DNA of 34,526 bases from Bacteroidaceae bacterium (GTDB lineage: Bacteria; Bacteroidota; Bacteroidia; Bacteroidales; Bacteroidaceae): NCBI GenBank assembly GCA_024398515.1, contig JAKSIZ010000028.1, positions 1 through 34,526 on the forward strand. The letters run 5' to 3'. Position 1 is the stretch's first letter. Each line of letters begins with the position of its first letter. This document shows, in pieces, positions 16,483-24,148 of the stretch. Under the pieces are notes generated by a model. The model saw only the letters and a list, made by a program, of their open reading frames with translations. It was not told the DNA's origin and searched no databases. The position numbers were made by a program, and so were the translations under genes.

Positions 16483-18645
16483 ATGAATATTCCATTAGTA
16501 TTTTGGCTTGTGCCTATTGCATCAATAGTTGCATTGGCAATGGCGTGGTTCTTCTTTACGCAGATGAAGAAAGAAGATGAAGGTACGCCACGAATGAGAG
16601 AGATTGCAGAACACGTACGTAAAGGCGCAATGGCTTATCTGAAACAGCAATATAAAGTGGTGCTTATCGTGTTCATCGTGCTTGCCGTAATCTTTGCCAT
16701 CATGGCTTACGGCTTCCAGATGCAGAACCCTTGGGTGCCATTTGCATTCCTCACAGGCGGTTTCTTCTCTGGGCTTGCAGGTTTCTTTGGCATGAAGACA
16801 GCCACATACGCATCGGCCCGAACGGCAAATGCTGCCCGCAACAGTCTTAACTCTGGTCTGAGAGTTGCCTTCCGCAGTGGTGCTGTCATGGGTCTTGTCG
16901 TTGTTGGACTTGGGCTTCTCGACATTGCTTTGTGGTTTATCATTCTTCAGGCAGCAGGTGTAACCAAGCTCGTAACAATCACAACAACCATGTTGACATT
17001 CGGCATGGGTGCATCTACACAGGCATTGTTTGCCCGCGTAGGTGGTGGTATCTATACAAAGGCAGCCGACGTTGGTGCTGACATCGTGGGCAAAGTTGAG
17101 GCAGATATACCTGAAGACGACCCTCGTAACCCTGCAACTATTGCCGACAATGTAGGTGATAACGTAGGCGACGTAGCCGGAATGGGTGCCGACCTTTACG
17201 AAAGTTATTGCGGAAGTATCCTTTCAACTGCTGCATTAGGTGCGACAGCATTTGCAATGAACGGCGAACTTCAGCTCAAGGCAGTCATTGCTCCTATGCT
17301 CATAGCAGCTGTTGGTATCTTCCTTTCGTTGGCTGGAATCTTCCTCGTTCGCACGAAGGAAGGTGCGACAATGAAGGACTTGCTCAAGTCGTTGAGCCTT
17401 GGAACCAACACATCTGCAGCACTCATTGCAGTGGCTTCATTCGCCATCCTTTACTTCCTGCAGATAGAAAACTGGCTTGGCATTGGTTTCTCTGTAATCA
17501 CAGGTCTTGCTGCCGGTGTAATCATAGGGCAAGCAACTGAGTATTACACATCGCATTCCTACAAGCCGACACAGGAGATATCAGCGTCTTCGCAGACAGG
17601 TGCTGCCACAGTTATCATTAAAGGTATAGGCACAGGTATGATTTCAACCATGATTCCAGTGGTCACAATCTCTGTTGCCATCATGTTGAGTTACCTTTGT
17701 GCAAACGGTTTCCAGATGGAAATGACTGCTGCAAATCTCTCAACAGGACTTTATGGTATCGGCATTGCAGCCGTAGGTATGCTTTCAACACTCGGTATAA
17801 CTCTTGCAACCGATGCTTACGGACCAATTGCCGATAACGCTGGAGGCAATGCAGAGATGAGCGAACTTGGCGAAGAAGTACGTCACCGTACCGATGCTCT
17901 TGATGCTCTCGGCAACACAACAGCCGCAACAGGTAAGGGATTCGCCATTGGTTCTGCTGCTCTGACAGCACTGGCATTGCTCGCATCTTATATAGAGGAA
18001 ATCAAGGAAGCCATTGCTCGTGTGGGCAAAATGGACATATTGGCACAGATTCAGGACATACCTTCATTCATGGATTACTTCCAGGTAAACCTCATGAACC
18101 CAAAGGTTATCGTCGGTGTCTTCATTGGTGCTATGGCAGCTTTCCTGTTCAGTGGTATCACAATGGGTGCAGTAGGTCGTGCAGCACAGACAATGGTTGA
18201 GGAAGTTCGTCGCCAGTTCCGCGAGATTGCAGGTATTCTCGAAGGCAAGGCTACTCCTGACTATGGTCGTTGTGTAGAGATTTCAACACGTTCGGCACAG
18301 CATGAGATGATACTCCCTTCACTTCTTGCCATCATCATTCCTATCGTAGTAGGTCTTGTACTTGGCGTTGCCGGAGTACTTGGTTTGCTCGTTGGTGGTC
18401 TGGCTGCAGGCTTCACACTTGCAGTCTTTATGGCAAATGCCGGTGGTGCTTGGGACAATGCAAAGAAGATGGTTGAGGAAGGAAACTTCGGCGGAAAGGG
18501 TAGCGACTGCCACAAGGCAACAATCGTTGGCGATACAGTAGGCGATCCATTCAAGGACACATCAGGTCCGTCGCTCAACATCCTCATCAAGCTCATGTCA
18601 ATGGTCAGCATAGTAATGGCAGGACTTACAGTATTCTTCCTGTAA
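16483..18645 (+). CDS. hppA: Membrane pyrophosphatase, K+-dependent type (ion-pumping)
   Basis: A 720-residue membrane-integral pyrophosphatase with about 16 helices that couples PPi hydrolysis to H+ and/or Na+ export. The catalytic signatures are present: DVGADIVGKVE and DDPRNPATIADNVGDNVGD in the first half, DAYGPIADNAGGNAEM in the middle, and GGAWDNAKK, DTVGDPFKDTSGPSLN near the C-terminus. In the GNTTAATGKG segment Ala481 and Gly484 occupy the positions that are Lys and Thr in K+-independent enzymes, so the enzyme is of the K+-dependent class. That class includes Na+ and dual Na+/H+ pumps, known in Bacteroides. No clear -7 element is visible in the 86-nt gap after oadB, so read-through from that operon is possible. 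Confidence 0.96.
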   Translation: MNIPLVFWLVPIASIVALAMAWFFFTQMKKEDEGTPRMREIAEHVRKGAMAYLKQQYKVVLIVFIVLAVIFAIMAYGFQMQNPWVPFAFLTGGFFSGLAGFFGMKTATYASARTANAARNSLNSGLRVAFRSGAVMGLVVVGLGLLDIALWFIILQAAGVTKLVTITTTMLTFGMGASTQALFARVGGGIYTKAADVGADIVGKVEADIPEDDPRNPATIADNVGDNVGDVAGMGADLYESYCGSILSTAALGATAFAMNGELQLKAVIAPMLIAAVGIFLSLAGIFLVRTKEGATMKDLLKSLSLGTNTSAALIAVASFAILYFLQIENWLGIGFSVITGLAAGVIIGQATEYYTSHSYKPTQEISASSQTGAATVIIKGIGTGMISTMIPVVTISVAIMLSYLCANGFQMEMTAANLSTGLYGIGIAAVGMLSTLGITLATDAYGPIADNAGGNAEMSELGEEVRHRTDALDALGNTTAATGKGFAIGSAALTALALLASYIEEIKEAIARVGKMDILAQIQDIPSFMDYFQVNLMNPKVIVGVFIGAMAAFLFSGITMGAVGRAAQTMVEEVRRQFREIAGILEGKATPDYGRCVEISTRSAQHEMILPSLLAIIIPIVVGLVLGVAGVLGLLVGGLAAGFTLAVFMANAGGAWDNAKKMVEEGNFGGKGSDCHKATIVGDTVGDPFKDTSGPSLNILIKLMSMVSIVMAGLTVFFL

Positions 18646-18660
18646 GAAATCATAATACAA

Positions 18661-18696
18661 AAAAACTGCATAGACGCATCTATGCAGTTTTTTTGT
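18661..18696 (+). terminator. Terminator after hppA
   Basis: AAAAACTGCATAG (18661-18673) and CTATGCAGTTTTT (18680-18692) form a 13-bp perfect stem with a 6-nt loop and a T tract. It begins 15 nt after the hppA stop and could act in both directions. Confidence 0.88.
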
Positions 18697-18710
18697 GTAT
18701 AAAGGGAACT

Positions 18711-18850
18711 AAAAAAGTCCACTATTTCACAATAGCGGACTTTTACTAAAAAAATAACCTAAAACTAAAACTTATACTATGAAAACAATCTATTTACTTC
18801 TCTACTTTTCTTTTGTGCCTTTGTGGCTCTTGCAACAATTTCTTGTTTGC
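18711..18850 (-). ncRNA. Candidate small RNA transcribed on the minus strand
   Basis: A minus-strand TACCTTTG (plus coordinates 18856-18863) with TTG 21 nt upstream resembles a promoter but faces no gene. About 110 nt downstream on the same strand, GTCCGCTATT and AATAGTGGAC form a hairpin with a GTGA loop followed by TTTTTT (18744 down to 18711), a good intrinsic terminator. Together they would define an RNA of about 135-140 nt that converges on the hppA terminator. It contains GCC-ACAAA-GGC as a possible internal hairpin. I do not recognise a known family. The hairpin could instead be a second hppA terminator. The rest of the 18646-19079 gap holds the transporter promoter and possible operators. 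Confidence 0.4.
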
Positions 18851-18855
18851 GAGTG

Positions 18856-18887
18856 CAAAGGTACATTCTTTTTTATATATAATACAA
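18856..18887 (-). promoter_or_regulatory. Orphan minus-strand promoter-like element
   Basis: On the minus strand TTG (18887-18885), a 21-nt spacer and TACCTTTG (18863-18856) followed by C fit the Bacteroidota consensus. No minus-strand gene lies downstream before the 3' end of hppA. Confidence 0.5.
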
Positions 18888-18925
18888 CATTTTTGCCTAT
18901 TGTTTGCGCGCACAATAGTGTTTTG

Positions 18926-18957
18926 TTGACTTTTGTCAATGAATTGATACGCGTCAA
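18926..18957. promoter_or_regulatory. Paired TTGA-TCAA dyads upstream of the MFS gene
   Basis: TTGACTTTTGTCAA (18926-18939) and TTGATACGCGTCAA (18944-18957) are two 14-bp dyads with centres 18 bp apart. They lie 35-65 bp upstream of the -33 box of the transporter gene. The arrangement suits a dimeric regulator, but no regulator gene is nearby. Confidence 0.4.
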
Positions 18958-18991
18958 ACAGCCTAAAACTAAAAAAAATCCATATCTTTTC

Positions 18992-19022
18992 TTTGCTATT
19001 ACATTTATTTTACTTACCTTTG
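18992..19022 (+). promoter_or_regulatory. Promoter of the MFS transporter gene
   Basis: TTTG (18992-18995) and TACCTTTG followed by CA (19015-19022) are 19 nt apart, an exact Bacteroidota -33/-7 pair. The ATG is 58 nt after the -7 box. Confidence 0.82.
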
Positions 19023-19079
19023 CATAACATTGTACGCAACATAGCTATTACAAAATTATAACAAAAACAAAAAACACTT

Positions 19080-20537
19080 ATGGCTAATTCAACACTACAA
19101 ACAACAAAGATGACCAATTATCGTTGGGTCATCTGTGCCATGTTGTTCTTTGCCACAACGGTAAACTACATGGACCGACAAGTTCTTTCACTTACTTGGA
19201 AAGACTTTATTGCACCTGAATTCCACTGGACAGACAGTGACTACGGTACGATTACGGGTGCATTTTCGTTCTTCTACGCCATCTTCTGCCTCTTTGCAGG
19301 CAAGTTCATTGACTGGATGGGAACTAAGAAAGGTTACCTTATCGCCATCTTTGTATGGAGTACAGGCGCATGTCTGCACGCTATTTGCGGTTGGGTGACA
19401 ATGAATATTGAGGGCATAGGCTCGCTTGAAGCACTGCGCGCAATTGAGGCTGGATCGCAGACAGCACTCGCTGTAGCATCGGTCAGCGTATGGTTGTTCC
19501 TTGCTTGCCGCATGGTTCTTGCCCTTGGTGAAGCCGGAAACTTCCCTGCTGCCATCAAGGTGACTGCCGAATATTTCCCTAAGAAAGACCGTGCATTTGC
19601 TACAAGTATCTTTAATGCCGGTGCTTCTGTAGGTGCATTACTTGCTCCTGCAACCATTCCATTGCTCGCTCGTGCATGTGGTTGGGAAATGGCTTTCATC
19701 ATCATTGGTGCGCTTGGATACATCTGGATGTTCCTTTGGGTGTTCATCTACGACAAGCCTAACAAGCAGAAACGCGTGAATGCAGCCGAACTTACATACA
19801 TCAACCAGGATGCCGAGACTGAAGGCGACCCTAAGGATGCACAGGATGATGGTCCGGCAATTGGTTTCATGAAGTGCTTCACGTTCAAGCAGACTTGGGC
19901 TTTCATCGTTGGTAAGTTCATGACTGATGGCGTTTGGTGGTTCTTCCTCTTCTGGGCTCCGGCTTACTTCTCCGACCAGTATGGCTACACATCAGACTCA
20001 ACAATGGGTATTCTGCTCATCTTCACGCTCTATGCTATCGTTACTGTGATATCAATAGGTGGCGGTTATCTGCCTACTTACTTCGTTGACAAGAAGGGCA
20101 TGAACCCATACGCAGGCCGTATGCGTGCAATGCTTATCTTTGCTTGCTTCCCTATCGTAGCACTTATCGCCCAGCCTATGGGTGCATATTCTGCATGGTG
20201 GCCAGCAATAATCATCGGTTTCGTAGGCGCAGGTCACCAGGCTTGGTCGGCAAACCTCTTCTCAACAGTGGGCGACATGTTCCCTAAGTCAACCATCGCA
20301 TCCGTAACAGGTATCGGTGCCATGGCTGGTGGCGTAGGTTCGCTCCTTATCAATAAGGGTGCCGGTGTACTCTTCGACTACTCAGCAGAGCAGGGCGAAG
20401 CATTCCAGTTCATGGGCTTCGACGGCAAGCCTGCAGGCTATATGATTATCTTCTGCATCTGTGCCGTGGCTTACCTCATCGGTTGGACTATCATGAAGGT
20501 GCTCGTACCGAAGTACAAACCTATCGTTGTAGAATAA
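19080..20537 (+). CDS. MFS transporter, hexuronate (ExuT)-like
   Basis: A 485-residue inner-membrane transporter with about 12 hydrophobic helices, of the anion:cation symporter branch of the major facilitator superfamily. The opening NYRWVICAMLFFATTVNYMDR closely resembles ExuT-type hexuronate:H+ symporters. The loop 2-3 region DWMGTKKGY and the helix 4-5 segment ALGEAGNFPAAIK (with the substrate-linked EAGNFPAA motif) fit too. Two longer loops, around residues 115-140 and 230-265, are family variation. The substrate is probably glucuronate or galacturonate, but no uronate isomerase or dehydratase gene is in the window, so this rests on family resemblance. It has its own promoter and possible operators. 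Confidence 0.88.
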   Translation: MANSTLQTTKMTNYRWVICAMLFFATTVNYMDRQVLSLTWKDFIAPEFHWTDSDYGTITGAFSFFYAIFCLFAGKFIDWMGTKKGYLIAIFVWSTGACLHAICGWVTMNIEGIGSLEALRAIEAGSQTALAVASVSVWLFLACRMVLALGEAGNFPAAIKVTAEYFPKKDRAFATSIFNAGASVGALLAPATIPLLARACGWEMAFIIIGALGYIWMFLWVFIYDKPNKQKRVNAAELTYINQDAETEGDPKDAQDDGPAIGFMKCFTFKQTWAFIVGKFMTDGVWWFFLFWAPAYFSDQYGYTSDSTMGILLIFTLYAIVTVISIGGGYLPTYFVDKKGMNPYAGRMRAMLIFACFPIVALIAQPMGAYSAWWPAIIIGFVGAGHQAWSANLFSTVGDMFPKSTIASVTGIGAMAGGVGSLLINKGAGVLFDYSAEQGEAFQFMGFDGKPAGYMIIFCICAVAYLIGWTIMKVLVPKYKPIVVE

Positions 20538-20549
20538 AAACAAAAAACG

Positions 20550-20766
20550 GTTCTTTCGCTTTTATCGTCGGTCATCGTGGCTTGCATCAAACGAAGTGAG
20601 TGAAAAAAAACTGCTACAGTTTTCACATCGAAACTGCTACAGTTTTGCATCGAAAACTGCTACAGTTTTCTGCCGAGTAAAAGGCTCGTTCCGTAAAAGC
20701 CAAATGTTCGTGTCAGTAGAAACACAACATCATGAAACCAAAAGGCAACGGCAAAAGCGAAAGAAC
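20550..20766. repeat. Long-range inverted repeat around TP4
   Basis: GTTCTTTCGCTTTT (20550-20563) and AAAAGCGAAAGAAC (20753-20766) are perfect 14-bp inverted copies. They enclose about 190 bp including array TP4, between the MFS transporter and deoC. They could form the base of a large stem-loop or mark the ends of an element. Confidence 0.75.
20607..20669. repeat. Triple palindrome array TP4
   Basis: The palindrome AAAACTGCTACAGTTTT starts at 20607, 20630 and 20653 (period 23, spacers of 6 nt). The middle copy begins with G instead of A. The left flank is GAGTGAAAA, as GGGTGAAAA in TP5. The right flank CGAGTAAAAGGCTCG matches the CGAGTTAAACGCTCG flank of TP5 and keeps its CGAG/CTCG pairing. 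All three minus-strand frames contain stops within the array, so it is not coding. Confidence 0.92.
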
Positions 20767-20831
20767 TAATAACAAACTCCACTCTTGACGCTCCGAAGGA
20801 GTAACCCTGCTGTGGACGAAAAAACATCATT

Positions 20832-21713
20832 ATGGCAAACTACGAAGAAGCATTAAGCAAATATAATCTCGACCTCAACGAAGCCGAGATAGCAGCTGCC
20901 GTGAAGAAGATTCTTACCGAGAAAGTGCCCGAGAACGACACGCTCGACGTTAAGAAGTTCCTCATGGGAAGCATCGAACTTACAACTCTGAAGACTACCG
21001 ACTCCGACACAAGCGTGATGGCTTTCACGCAAAGGGTCAATGAATTCGACAATACATACCCCGATCTGCCGCATGTTGCAACCATCTGCGTGTATCCTTG
21101 TTTTGCAAATGTTGTAAAGGAAACCCTCGACGTGGAAGGCGTAAACATAGCATGTGTGTCGGGAAGTTTCCCTTCCTCACAGGCAGTCATCGAAGTAAAG
21201 ATAGCCGAAACAGCCCTTGCCATCAAGGACGGTGCCAACGAAATTGACATTGTGATGCCTGTAGGCAAGTTCCTCAGTGGCGACTATCAGGGCGTTTGCG
21301 ACGACATAAGCGAACTGAAACAGACCTGTGGCGACTGTGCAATGAAGGTAATCCTTGAGACAGGCGACATCGTTACGCCGAAGAACATCAAGACTGCATC
21401 CATACTTGCAATGTATGCCGGAGCTGATTATATAAAGACTTCAACGGGAAAAGAGAAGATTTCAGCCACTCCGGAAGCAGCATACGTCATGTGCCAGGCT
21501 ATTAAGGAATACTATGACGAGACAGGAATCCAGATAGGATTCAAGCCAGCCGGCGGAATAAATACCGTGATGGATGCCGTGACATACTATACAATAGTGA
21601 AAGAAGTGCTTGGCGAGAAGTGGTTGACAAACCAGTGGTTCCGCCTCGGAACGTCACGCCTTGCCAATCTTCTCCTCTCAGAAATCGAAGGTCACGAGGT
21701 GAAATTCTTCTAA
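20832..21713 (+). CDS. deoC: Deoxyribose-phosphate aldolase
   Basis: DeoC cleaves 2-deoxyribose 5-phosphate to glyceraldehyde 3-phosphate and acetaldehyde in deoxynucleoside catabolism. The 293-residue class I aldolase has the Schiff-base lysine in GADYIKTSTGK (Lys202) and the second active-site lysine in GFKPAGGI (Lys238). The Asp of NEIDIVMPVG matches the third catalytic residue. It is about 30 residues longer than E. coli DeoC, mostly at the N-terminus. Its TAA overlaps the stop of the convergent polyprenyl synthase gene. No clear -7 element was found in front of it; array TP4 lies 160 bp upstream. Confidence 0.96.
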   Translation: MANYEEALSKYNLDLNEAEIAAAVKKILTEKVPENDTLDVKKFLMGSIELTTLKTTDSDTSVMAFTQRVNEFDNTYPDLPHVATICVYPCFANVVKETLDVEGVNIACVSGSFPSSQAVIEVKIAETALAIKDGANEIDIVMPVGKFLSGDYQGVCDDISELKQTCGDCAMKVILETGDIVTPKNIKTASILAMYAGADYIKTSTGKEKISATPEAAYVMCQAIKEYYDETGIQIGFKPAGGINTVMDAVTYYTIVKEVLGEKWLTNQWFRLGTSRLANLLLSEIEGHEVKFF

Positions 21714-22684
21714 TAATTACGTTCGATGACGTAATTCAGATACTCTGACAATGCCGATTTGATTTCATCATTTCGGCATTTTTTAATGTACGACTGCGCC
21801 TGAAGCTTGAACTCTTCCATCTTTTCTTCTGCGTATGCAATGCCTCCGTTCTGCTTGGTGAAGGCTACGAGACGTGCTATCTCGTCTTCAGATATGGTTC
21901 GAGCCTTGACTTTCTTTGCCAAATCCATCATCTCCGCATCGTTGGTCGAGAGCAATGCATGGATAGCTGGAAGCGTAAGTTTGCCTTCAGTCATGTCGTT
22001 GCCAGTAGGTTTTCCTAACTGTTTGGAGTCGAAATAATCGAAGATATCGTCCTTAATCTGGAATATGATACCGAGCGTTTCGCCGAACTTTGCTGCTTCG
22101 TCTATCTCTTCATCAGTAGCGTTGGCAGATATTGCACCTATCTTTGCACATGCTGCAAAGAGTGCTGCAGTCTTCTGGCGTATGACGTTGTAGTATTTTT
22201 CTTCCGAGATTACTTGGTCTGATATGGTCGAAAGTTGGTCAATCTCGCCGTGTGCAAGCACTTGTCCGAGCTCTGCTAAATAGCGGAGAATGTTTATGTT
22301 GCCAGTGTTGCCAACGTAGCACAGGGCTGTGGAGAGTATATAGTCGCCCACGAGTATCGACACCTTATTATTATATATGGCGTTGATTGATGGTTGGCCA
22401 CGACGTTCAAGGCTTTCATCTACTACGTCATCGTGTACGAGACTTGCCGTATGGAGCAGTTCCAGACCTATTGCTCCGCTTAGTGTCACGTGTGAAACTT
22501 TGCCGTAATACTTTGCAATGAGCATCACGAGCATTGGTCGCATCATCTTTCCTGCACGGTTCAGTATATGTTGCAATGCCTCGTTGAGCATACCGTCGGT
22601 ATGCGTCAGCGACTCGCGAAACATCGCGGTAAACTCCTTGAGTTCGTTCTCTATAGGTTGTCTTATGATTTGTGTATCTGCCAT
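21710..22684 (-). CDS. ispB: Polyprenyl diphosphate synthase (octaprenyl type)
   Basis: A trans-prenyl synthase that extends farnesyl diphosphate with IPP to make the long side chain of menaquinone. The 324-residue product has GKMMRP (IPP binding) and the first Asp-rich motif D85-D86-V-V-D89 in LLHTASLVHDDVVDE. The LERRGQPSIN segment follows, then GDYILSTAL, and the second Asp-rich motif IKDDIFDYF. The residues before the first motif (LELLHTA) lack bulky aromatics, which suits a long-chain product, but exact chain length cannot be fixed. It is functionally linked to ispG in the same window. The stop overlaps the deoC stop tail to tail. Confidence 0.93.
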   Translation of the reverse strand: MADTQIIRQPIENELKEFTAMFRESLTHTDGMLNEALQHILNRAGKMMRPMLVMLIAKYYGKVSHVTLSGAIGLELLHTASLVHDDVVDESLERRGQPSINAIYNNKVSILVGDYILSTALCYVGNTGNINILRYLAELGQVLAHGEIDQLSTISDQVISEEKYYNVIRQKTAALFAACAKIGAISANATDEEIDEAAKFGETLGIIFQIKDDIFDYFDSKQLGKPTGNDMTEGKLTLPAIHALLSTNDAEMMDLAKKVKARTISEDEIARLVAFTKQNGGIAYAEEKMEEFKLQAQSYIKKCRNDEIKSALSEYLNYVIERNY

Positions 22685-22704
22685 CTTTTTCTTGAATTCG
22701 ACTG

Positions 22705-22712
22705 CAAAGTTA
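22705..22712 (-). promoter_or_regulatory. Putative -7 element for ispB
   Basis: On the minus strand TAACTTTG followed by CA lies 21 nt upstream of the ATG at 22684. No matching -33 box was found at the usual spacing. Confidence 0.6.
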
Positions 22713-22840
22713 GTAAAAGTTTACGAAAAACAGTTCATTTGATGTTTACTATTTACGTTTTTACTACTTGTTTTAACTACTTTAACTCCTAAATTTACCT
22801 AAACAGCCGAACAAAACAAAGCCAAAGGTAGATGTAGGGA

Positions 22841-22883
22841 CAAAAAAAAACCGTGCCGTTCAGTGTCACTTGAACGGCACGGT
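22841..22883 (-). terminator. Terminator of the 311-residue protein gene
   Basis: ACCGTGCCGTTCA (22850-22862) and TGAACGGCACGGT (22871-22883) form a perfect 13-bp stem with an 8-nt loop. Read on the minus strand the stem is followed by nine T residues, so it terminates the gene ending at 22909. Confidence 0.9.
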
Positions 22884-22908
22884 AAATGTGCGGTCTTTAG
22901 ATAATTTA

Positions 22909-23844
22909 TTAAAAACCTACAGTTGGTCCAGTTTTCAGTACTTTTTTGTTTAATTGTCCTTGTGTATTATTGTTAGACGTTGCATTGGATTGTAATCCAC
23001 CAAAATCGATTAATTGAAGATAACCATTTAATTCACCACTTTTAACAAGCATCTTCACTGCACCCTGGTTACTGAACATGTCCCCTTTACATTTCATTAG
23101 ATTATCTGCGGAAGATATTGTCATTTGTGGATTCAACTTATCTATTTTATCAAACGCTCCTGAGTTTTTTACATTGCCTAACGACTGAACATTGCCAACT
23201 TTATCGAGCCATGATACAAACTTTTCCTCTGAATTATTGAGCACGGCATCCTCAATGCAATATACTGACCATTCGGCTGTAAGGTTTGCCATATCGTCGT
23301 ATGCTTCGCCACTCTTGTCCTTCAGGAAGTTTACTGCTGCATCAACAAACTGCTTTGCTACGTCGAGAGCATTCTCTATGCGCATGAAACCTGTGTAGCT
23401 GTTGTCTGCTGCTTGCTGATACTCTGGTGCCTTTTCGCCCTTTTCTATCTTCTCAAGACTCTTCATTGTTTGGTCGAGAGCGAGTGAACTGTTGTACGAC
23501 TTTGCCTGAAGTGAACGTATTCCCTTCATTGCCTCTTGCAACTCAGGCACTTCGTCGCACATCTCAACAGTGCGGTTTGTCAGGTCGGAAAGAATGCTTG
23601 TACGCTCCTTCAATGCCTGAACGCAGAGCTTTGTCTGGTTCATGAATGCAGTATCGTTCTGCAATTGTTCTACCGTCAACGCCAGTTCTGGGTCTTCCAT
23701 TTGGTTGCTGTAGAGGTCAACCTTGCTGATGTCACCGCTAAGCTGGTCTTTGTTTGCACCAGGTATTCCGAAGAAATCACCTAATCCGTAGCCTACTACC
23801 AATGCTATTATAGCAATGATAACTAAATTCTTTTTGCTTGTCAT
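22909..23844 (-). CDS. Unknown membrane-anchored helical protein
   Basis: A 311-residue protein that I do not recognise. Residues 6-20 (NLVIIAIIALVVGYG) form one hydrophobic segment, either a signal anchor or an uncleaved leader; there is no Cys lipobox. The rest is largely helical and acidic, with repeated Leu/Glu patterns (TVEQLQNDTAFMNQTK, LQEAMKGIRSLQAKS), two or three isolated Cys, and a Gln/Asn/Ser-rich tail ending in PTVGF. It is probably in the periplasm or facing it. It has its own promoter and a strong terminator, so it is a single-gene transcript. It is divergent from the LamG/OmpA gene about 300 bp away, which hints at an envelope role but does not show it. Confidence 0.8.
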   Translation of the reverse strand: MTSKKNLVIIAIIALVVGYGLGDFFGIPGANKDQLSGDISKVDLYSNQMEDPELALTVEQLQNDTAFMNQTKLCVQALKERTSILSDLTNRTVEMCDEVPELQEAMKGIRSLQAKSYNSSLALDQTMKSLEKIEKGEKAPEYQQAADNSYTGFMRIENALDVAKQFVDAAVNFLKDKSGEAYDDMANLTAEWSVYCIEDAVLNNSEEKFVSWLDKVGNVQSLGNVKNSGAFDKIDKLNPQMTISSADNLMKCKGDMFSNQGAVKMLVKSGELNGYLQLIDFGGLQSNATSNNNTQGQLNKKVLKTGPTVGF

Positions 23845-23919
23845 AATTACTTTTTTTAATTGTTATACATTATTTATTTGTGTTTGTTATTTATGTTTGT
23901 GGTTTTGCATTTGCTGGTG

Positions 23920-23950
23920 CAAAGGTAACGACGAAAGTTGTATTTTGCAA
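23920..23950 (-). promoter_or_regulatory. Promoter of the 311-residue protein gene
   Basis: On the minus strand TTG (23950-23948), 20 nt, then TACCTTTG (23927-23920) followed by C. The inferred leader is about 70 nt. Confidence 0.72.
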
Positions 23951-24106
23951 TACCAGCATGTATTATTTGTTGAATTGTTGCATGTTTTTTGTTTATTTGT
24001 TCCGTTTTTTACGGATTGTTCCATCAAATTGTTTGATTGTTCGTCTATTTTTACGCCTTAATATAAAAAAAACTCTCATTTTCTTTTTTATTCTCAAAAG
24101 ATAGAT

Positions 24107-24114
24107 TATATTTG
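24107..24114 (+). promoter_or_regulatory. Putative -7 element for the LamG/OmpA gene
   Basis: TATATTTG fits TAnnTTTG and lies 34 nt before the ATG at 24149. The -33 region is only a T run. Confidence 0.55.
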
Positions 24115-24148
24115 TATCGTGAATAAGAATTATTAATTTCTAACTAAT

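Larger units (their letters stand above)
23845..24148. other. T-rich divergent intergenic region
   Basis: The gap between the divergent unknown gene and the LamG/OmpA gene is T-rich and holds a promoter for each. CCGTTTTTTACGG (24002-24014) is a small dyad. No gene or further repeat is seen. Confidence 0.6.

Noticed and set aside
18779-19027. Plus-strand reading frame of 82 codons
   Set aside because: It overlaps the transporter promoter, the dyads and the orphan minus-strand promoter, and its residues follow A/T-rich composition with no family resemblance.
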